From positions 34,069 through 98,068 of the forward strand of contig CAZWUJ010000013.1 of NCBI GenBank assembly GCA_964636705.1: a stretch of 64,000 nt of DNA, in the 5' to 3' direction. This DNA comes from VXRJ01 sp964636705. GTDB taxonomy: Bacteria > Acidobacteriota > Vicinamibacteria > Vicinamibacterales > UBA8438. The position numbers and the translations under genes were made by a program. The notes under the pieces were generated by a model. It was not told where the DNA came from. It saw nothing but the letters and a program-made list of their open reading frames with translations, and did not search any database. The stretch's first letter is position 1. Every line of letters starts with the position of its first letter. Positions 59,840-64,000 of this stretch are shown piece by piece.

Positions 59840-62689
59840 TCACACCCGGAACACCTTCATCACTTCGTCGCCGAGGTGATTGATGACCTTGACGGCGATG
59901 CGGCCCGACTCGGGGCGCTCGAACGGACGCGAGATGTCGCTGTGCAGCGACGCCCACGCGTCGGCGTCGATCTCGGCCCTCAGGGTCGTCTTCAGCGCCT
60001 TGTAGGGGTCGTTCGCACCAAGGAAGTAGGCCTGCCGAACGAAGAAGCTCTCCTCGTTGTAGTCGGTGTCGATAAACCAGCAGGCGATGCCCTCAGCGCC
60101 GTCGCTGCGAACCTCTCCGGTGGTCGGGTGGAAGACGTCCACGCCGTTGATCTTCACCTGGATGCCTGTGCGATCGGCGCCTTCTTCGTCGACATGGAGA
60201 ATGTCGATGTCCGGTTCGCCGAAGATGACGAACAAGTTGCCCTTGCCGGTGTTCTTCAGTTCGTCCGCCATGTGGAGGTCAGCGTTCATGCGCGCTTTGA
60301 GCACCGGGATGCGGCCGAGGCGGTTGAACTCCGACGCGTGCGCCTCGTAGTTGAACGCGCAGGCTATCAGGACGTCGAAGTCGGCGTCGCCCGCCTCGCG
60401 CGCAGCCGCCACGAGGTCTGGACGAGCCACCGTGCCGAACTCAGGTCCGACGAAGATCCCCGCGCGCTTCTCCAAGCCGGCATCTCCATCGCCTTCAAGG
60501 TAGCGTCCCTCCGCGCAGATGTACGTGCCCGGCCAAGGCGTTACGGCGGCGAAGGCGATGTGATCCTCCTTGTGCGCCTGTTGCACGCCGGACGTCGCGA
60601 GTTGCTCCAGGATCATGGCCGCGAAGTCCTGCTGCGGCCCGTACTCGCTCCTCGGCTCCGCAGCGCGATCGACAAGTTCGTCGTTCTCGTCGACAGCGAG
60701 CACGCGGTGCGGCGACAGGCTCTCCACCGTGAACGGTCCTGCCACCCGGACCTTCCGGTTGTCCTCGTAGGGCTGGTCGTAGAGGTACTCGTAGTCGGCC
60801 CGGGCCGCGATGGAGGCGTCGATCTCCTGCTGCCGGGCGATGCGGGCCTCCCACCAAAGTCGATGCGTCTCGACCACCTCTGCCGACCACTCCTCGGATG
60901 TCTCGCGGGGAACCTCCCACTCCTCCCAGTCGCAGTCCAGTCGGGCGTTCAAGTCGTCGCGCAATGGCTCCAGCGTCTCCTGCCAGCGCTCCCAGATGAC
61001 GTCGATCTCGGCGTTGTTCGCGATGGACTTGAGCGTGATGTGCGGCACCCGCTCGTAGACGAACCCCTGCCGGACGTCGCCGCGCGTCGGCGCCTCCGAT
61101 GGTGCCTTGCGGGTGATCTCAGCTTCTTTGCGCTGCCCTTCCGAACTGTCGGCGAGGAGATAGTAGGGGTAGCGTGCGCCCATGATGCGCGCCCGGGCAA
61201 GAGCCAGCGCTACGCGAGACGTGTCAATACTGATCCAACGGCGGCCCCATTGCTCGGCGACATAGGCTGTTGTGCCTGATCCGCAGGTAGGGTCCAGGAC
61301 GAGATCGCCGGGCGCCGTAGTAGCTAGAATGCAGCGTTGGACAAGGGGATTCGGTGATTGCACCACATAGACCTTCGGATCACTCCGGCTCTGAACCCCA
61401 CCTACGTCATCCCATAGGTTGTTGATCTCAATTGCTCGAAAGTCGTTGAGGTATCGAATGTACGCTAAGCTAGCGCCGGTAACTTCAACGCGATTTGCTA
61501 TCAGGAGTCTCCGCATACCAGCTTCGTTAGTTTTCCACCGCACTCTCAGGGAGGGCGAAATCTCTTTTCCGTCGATCGGAACGGGAAACCATGACGCGGC
61601 ACCCTTACCCTTGTCTCGCCCGACACTCTGACTTGTCAGGTTGTCCTGCCTATAGATCCGCGCTCCGGACGAGAGAGCTTCGTCCATCAGTTGTTCATTG
61701 GCCACTATCGCTCGGCTCGACAAATCAGGCCTCATCAGCCTATTGTATTTCTCTGCACTCCCTTCTCGGAATACCTTTTCCTTAAACTGTTTGTTGAACT
61801 TCACCACGTTCTTGTTCTTGGCATACCAAATTACAAAGTCAACCACTCCCGACAAGAATACGCCCGTTGACCCTCCAGATGTCTTGGTGGAAACCATCGA
61901 AACAAAATTGCTTGGCAGGAATACCTCATCCATCAGAGCCCGCACGCGGTGCACATTCTCATCACCGATCTGCACGAAGATCGAACCGCTCTCCGCTAGC
62001 AGCTCCCGCGCCACCATCAACCGATCCCGCAGATACGTCAGATACGAGTGAATCCCGTGGCGCCAAGTATCCCGAAACGCCTTCACCTGCTCCGGTTCGC
62101 GGCTAATGTGGTCGGCCTTACCGTCCTTCACGTCACGACTGGTCGTCGACCACTGGAAGTTCGAATTGAACTTGATGCCGTAGGGCGGATCGAGGTATAT
62201 GCACTGCACCTTGCCCCGCAGCCCTTCGCGCTCGGCGAGCGATGCCATCACCTGCAGGCTGTCGCCGAGGATCATCCGATTCGACCAGTTGGCGTCGTGC
62301 TGATAGAACTCGGTCCGGGCATCATCGTTCGGCAGTCCGTTGAAGTCAGCGAAGAGGTCCGTCTGAACCTCATCTCCGTCGCCAACCGGCTCGGCCTGCC
62401 CGGTCCTGCGCTGCCGGCGCAGGTCGTCGATCAGCACCTTCGGGTGGACCTTCTCCTGAATGAAGAGCGGCGGCGCCTGCACGACGAGGTCGGACCAGTC
62501 CTGCACGTCCTTGCCGCGCCAGACGAGCTGCGGGTCGAGGTCGCGGTTACGCCGCTCGTAGGCGACCTGGACGGGACTCTGCTCGGCGCGGTCCATCACG
62601 GATCGGAATTCGGCCGTGGGAATGTTCTTCCGCGACGCCTCCTTGTGGCTGAGGGTCGCAACTGTCTTCTTGCGCTGCCGTTTCGCCAT
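59840..62689 (-). CDS. mod: Type III-like restriction system methyltransferase (Mod)
   Basis: The 949-residue protein is a beta-class N6-adenine methyltransferase. Motif IV is IYLDPPYGIKFNSNFQW and motif I is LVLDPTCGSGTTAYVAEQWG, in IV-then-I order. The middle (about 240-460) is the likely target-recognition region. Its GC content falls sharply at about 61.4-62.0 kb, as expected for a transferred recognition domain. The C-terminal part (IACWFIDTDYNEESFFVRQA, ESGRIAVKVINHLGDEVMKV) is duplicated elsewhere. ATG 62689 is 10 bp after the res stop. Gene order is res-mod. It methylates host DNA to block the paired Res. Confidence 0.9.
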   Translation of the reverse strand: MAKRQRKKTVATLSHKEASRKNIPTAEFRSVMDRAEQSPVQVAYERRNRDLDPQLVWRGKDVQDWSDLVVQAPPLFIQEKVHPKVLIDDLRRQRRTGQAEPVGDGDEVQTDLFADFNGLPNDDARTEFYQHDANWSNRMILGDSLQVMASLAEREGLRGKVQCIYLDPPYGIKFNSNFQWSTTSRDVKDGKADHISREPEQVKAFRDTWRHGIHSYLTYLRDRLMVARELLAESGSIFVQIGDENVHRVRALMDEVFLPSNFVSMVSTKTSGGSTGVFLSGVVDFVIWYAKNKNVVKFNKQFKEKVFREGSAEKYNRLMRPDLSSRAIVANEQLMDEALSSGARIYRQDNLTSQSVGRDKGKGAASWFPVPIDGKEISPSLRVRWKTNEAGMRRLLIANRVEVTGASLAYIRYLNDFRAIEINNLWDDVGGVQSRSDPKVYVVQSPNPLVQRCILATTAPGDLVLDPTCGSGTTAYVAEQWGRRWISIDTSRVALALARARIMGARYPYYLLADSSEGQRKEAEITRKAPSEAPTRGDVRQGFVYERVPHITLKSIANNAEIDVIWERWQETLEPLRDDLNARLDCDWEEWEVPRETSEEWSAEVVETHRLWWEARIARQQEIDASIAARADYEYLYDQPYEDNRKVRVAGPFTVESLSPHRVLAVDENDELVDRAAEPRSEYGPQQDFAAMILEQLATSGVQQAHKEDHIAFAAVTPWPGTYICAEGRYLEGDGDAGLEKRAGIFVGPEFGTVARPDLVAAAREAGDADFDVLIACAFNYEAHASEFNRLGRIPVLKARMNADLHMADELKNTGKGNLFVIFGEPDIDILHVDEEGADRTGIQVKINGVDVFHPTTGEVRSDGAEGIACWFIDTDYNEESFFVRQAYFLGANDPYKALKTTLRAEIDADAWASLHSDISRPFERPESGRIAVKVINHLGDEVMKVFRV

Positions 62690-62699
62690 GTGCGCTCTG

Positions 62700-64000
62700 T
62701 CACTGTGCGGTCTGTGCCGCACGATCCTGGTTATCGGCCGCTTCGCGTCGAGGGGCCGCCCGCTCGACCAGTGCGTGGAATTCCGCCTCCAGCTTCGCCT
62801 CGAAGTCTTCCTCCATCGCATAGACGTCGGTCAATTCTGCGAACACCCAGCGGCCGTAGGCGCCGAGGTTGTTGACGCCGGGGACCCAATAGGTGTCCAT
62901 CGTCGTTTTCTTGTCCTTGGCGTCCTCGCGACGGTACCCCTTGACTTCGACGACCAAGCGCAGCAGGTCGTCGCCGCCGCGGCCGTCGTCGACCAGCACG
63001 ATGAAGTCGGGCAGGTAGCGGCGCGTCTCGGAGCCGTAGCGGTACGGCACTTCCAGGCCGAGGTTGTGGTTCTTGACGTAGGCGCGGACCCGCGAGTGCG
63101 ACTCGACCACGCGGCAGAACTCGGCTTCCCAGTCGCTGTCACAGACCACCCAATTGATGTGGCAGCGACCGCCGTCCGTCTTCCAGCGGGTCTTCTTCGA
63201 CGTCGTGAAGTGCACGTGGACGGTCGAGCCAACCGGGTTGTACGGATCCAGCACCGCCCGGATCGGCCGCTCGCCGATCAGCGTCTTGTCGATCCCGGCC
63301 GTGATCCGCTCGCAGGCCATGTCGGCCAACTCCTGGTACATGAGCTGCGCCGGATAAGTACCTCCCTTGCAGTCAAGATGATTGTCGAGCCACTGGCGCG
63401 TGATCCGCTTGAGTTGGCCGAACAGGTGCAGCTTCGGCTCCTCGCCGGGATCGCGCCACTTGGTCTCCAGCAGCCGCTTCGTCAGGTGGAAGAGCAGCGT
63501 CGACTTCCGCAAGTCGCGGGTGTGGATCAGGTTCAGGTCGACCCCTTCGCCGATGATCCCTTCGTTGCGGGTGATCGACGGGCCCACCAGATCGGGGGTC
63601 AGCTCCAGCGTGGCGTCGTCGTCGAACCTGGCCGTCAGGCGTTCCGCCGGCAGCTCGACGCGATAGCCCGCCACCCGCGGGAAACGGATCTCGCAGGCGT
63701 CCCGCTCCGGGGTGATCGCCCGGACCAGCACCGTCTCACGCGGTGGTGTCGGCACGACCGGCACCGGCTTGGCGGTGAAGTCGAACGGGATACCGAGCAC
63801 GTCGGCGTACTCGACATCGAAGAGGCCGGCCTCGTTGGGGTCGTAGGACTGGCGGCGCAGTGCGCGCCCGATGACCTGCTCGCAGAGAAGCTGTGTGCCA
63901 AAGGCGCGCACACCCAGGATGTGCGTGACGGTCCGGGCGTCCCAACCCTCGGTGAGCATCGAGACGGAGACGACGCAGCGGATCGATCCGCCGAGGGTGT
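62700..64000 (-). CDS. res: Type III-like restriction subunit (Res), C-terminal part
   Basis: The frame runs off the right edge (upstream residues TLGGSIRCVVSVSMLTEGWD), so only about the last 430 residues are seen. Visible motifs are the helicase motif V-like SMLTEGWDARTVTHILGVRA and motif VI QLLCEQVIGRALRRQSYDPN. A C-terminal nuclease domain has RYLPDFIVLVDDGRGGDDLL and LVVEVKGYRRED (PD...ExK). This corresponds to the BPTD_3080-like group of type III restriction enzymes. The gene precedes mod by 10 bp. It would translocate or cleave unmethylated DNA. The intact C-terminus suggests a working locus. Confidence 0.88.
   Translation of the reverse strand, partial: TLGGSIRCVVSVSMLTEGWDARTVTHILGVRAFGTQLLCEQVIGRALRRQSYDPNEAGLFDVEYADVLGIPFDFTAKPVPVVPTPPRETVLVRAITPERDACEIRFPRVAGYRVELPAERLTARFDDDATLELTPDLVGPSITRNEGIIGEGVDLNLIHTRDLRKSTLLFHLTKRLLETKWRDPGEEPKLHLFGQLKRITRQWLDNHLDCKGGTYPAQLMYQELADMACERITAGIDKTLIGERPIRAVLDPYNPVGSTVHVHFTTSKKTRWKTDGGRCHINWVVCDSDWEAEFCRVVESHSRVRAYVKNHNLGLEVPYRYGSETRRYLPDFIVLVDDGRGGDDLLRLVVEVKGYRREDAKDKKTTMDTYWVPGVNNLGAYGRWVFAELTDVYAMEEDFEAKLEAEFHALVERAAPRREAADNQDRAAQTAQ

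Noticed and set aside
1..64000. tRNA, rRNA or riboswitch genes
   Set aside because: No cloverleaf-like segments with a GTTCRA arm, rRNA sequence or recognisable riboswitch core were seen by eye; a covariance-model scan could still find a divergent one.

Overview
The window is GC-rich bacterial chromosome with little intergenic space. There is no rRNA or tRNA gene, so taxonomy is inference only. The gene mix (PA/PDZ-bearing M28 peptidase lipoprotein, ACP-FAAL-acyltransferase fusion, DUF433 families, dispersed palindromic GCCGGCCTGGAGGCCGGC repeats) suggests an Acidobacteriota-like organism, possibly Vicinamibacteria.

Left part (1-36.7 kb) is mostly ordinary chromosome with scattered debris. 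In order: a cut-off secreted protein gene; an AbiE toxin-antitoxin operon with a clear inverted-repeat operator; a secreted toroid protein with a heme-type CxxCH; a cold-shock protein; a sodium:solute symporter; a TonB-receptor pseudogene leading into a frameshifted PepSY membrane protein; an M28 peptidase; an Lhr-type helicase; a hybrid histidine kinase with a response regulator-ATPase; a DUF349 protein; two tandem cyclophilins; an ACP-FAAL-PlsC fusion; outer-membrane genes; parC-parE; NUDIX, MATE, a PLP transsulfuration enzyme and a GNAT. A palindromic repeat occurs as arrays at 25.1 and 28.2 kb, as a degenerate single copy at 34.9 kb, and inside the lhr coding sequence with a frame-preserving 27-bp period.

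Right part (36.7-64 kb) is a defence island in a graveyard of broken toxin-antitoxin and restriction genes, nearly all on the minus strand. Intact-looking cassettes are: (1) a TrlF-like PHP/SMC-type ATPase coupled to an AlbA_2/Schlafen-like ATPase; (2) ParB-domain protein, PD-(D/E)xK-like protein and DNA methyltransferase with overlapping genes; (3) AAA+ ATPase, subtilisin-like protease and a RelE-UvrD fusion; (4) an ABC-3C system; (5) a type III-like res-mod pair running off the right edge. Between them lie remnants of DUF433/DUF5615, HicB, VapBC, AAA/DUF4276, Mrr, a transposase and further pieces of mod and res.

The main structural observation is that the 3' end of the mod gene (59.84 kb) recurs at 56.76 kb and 48.99 kb, while a 5' mod piece lies at 42.6 kb and a res C-terminal piece at 50.6 kb. 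The ABC-3C cassette lies exactly between two copies of the mod 3' end. The island looks built by repeated recombination at, or decay of, type III restriction loci, with defence cassettes placed between the fragments.
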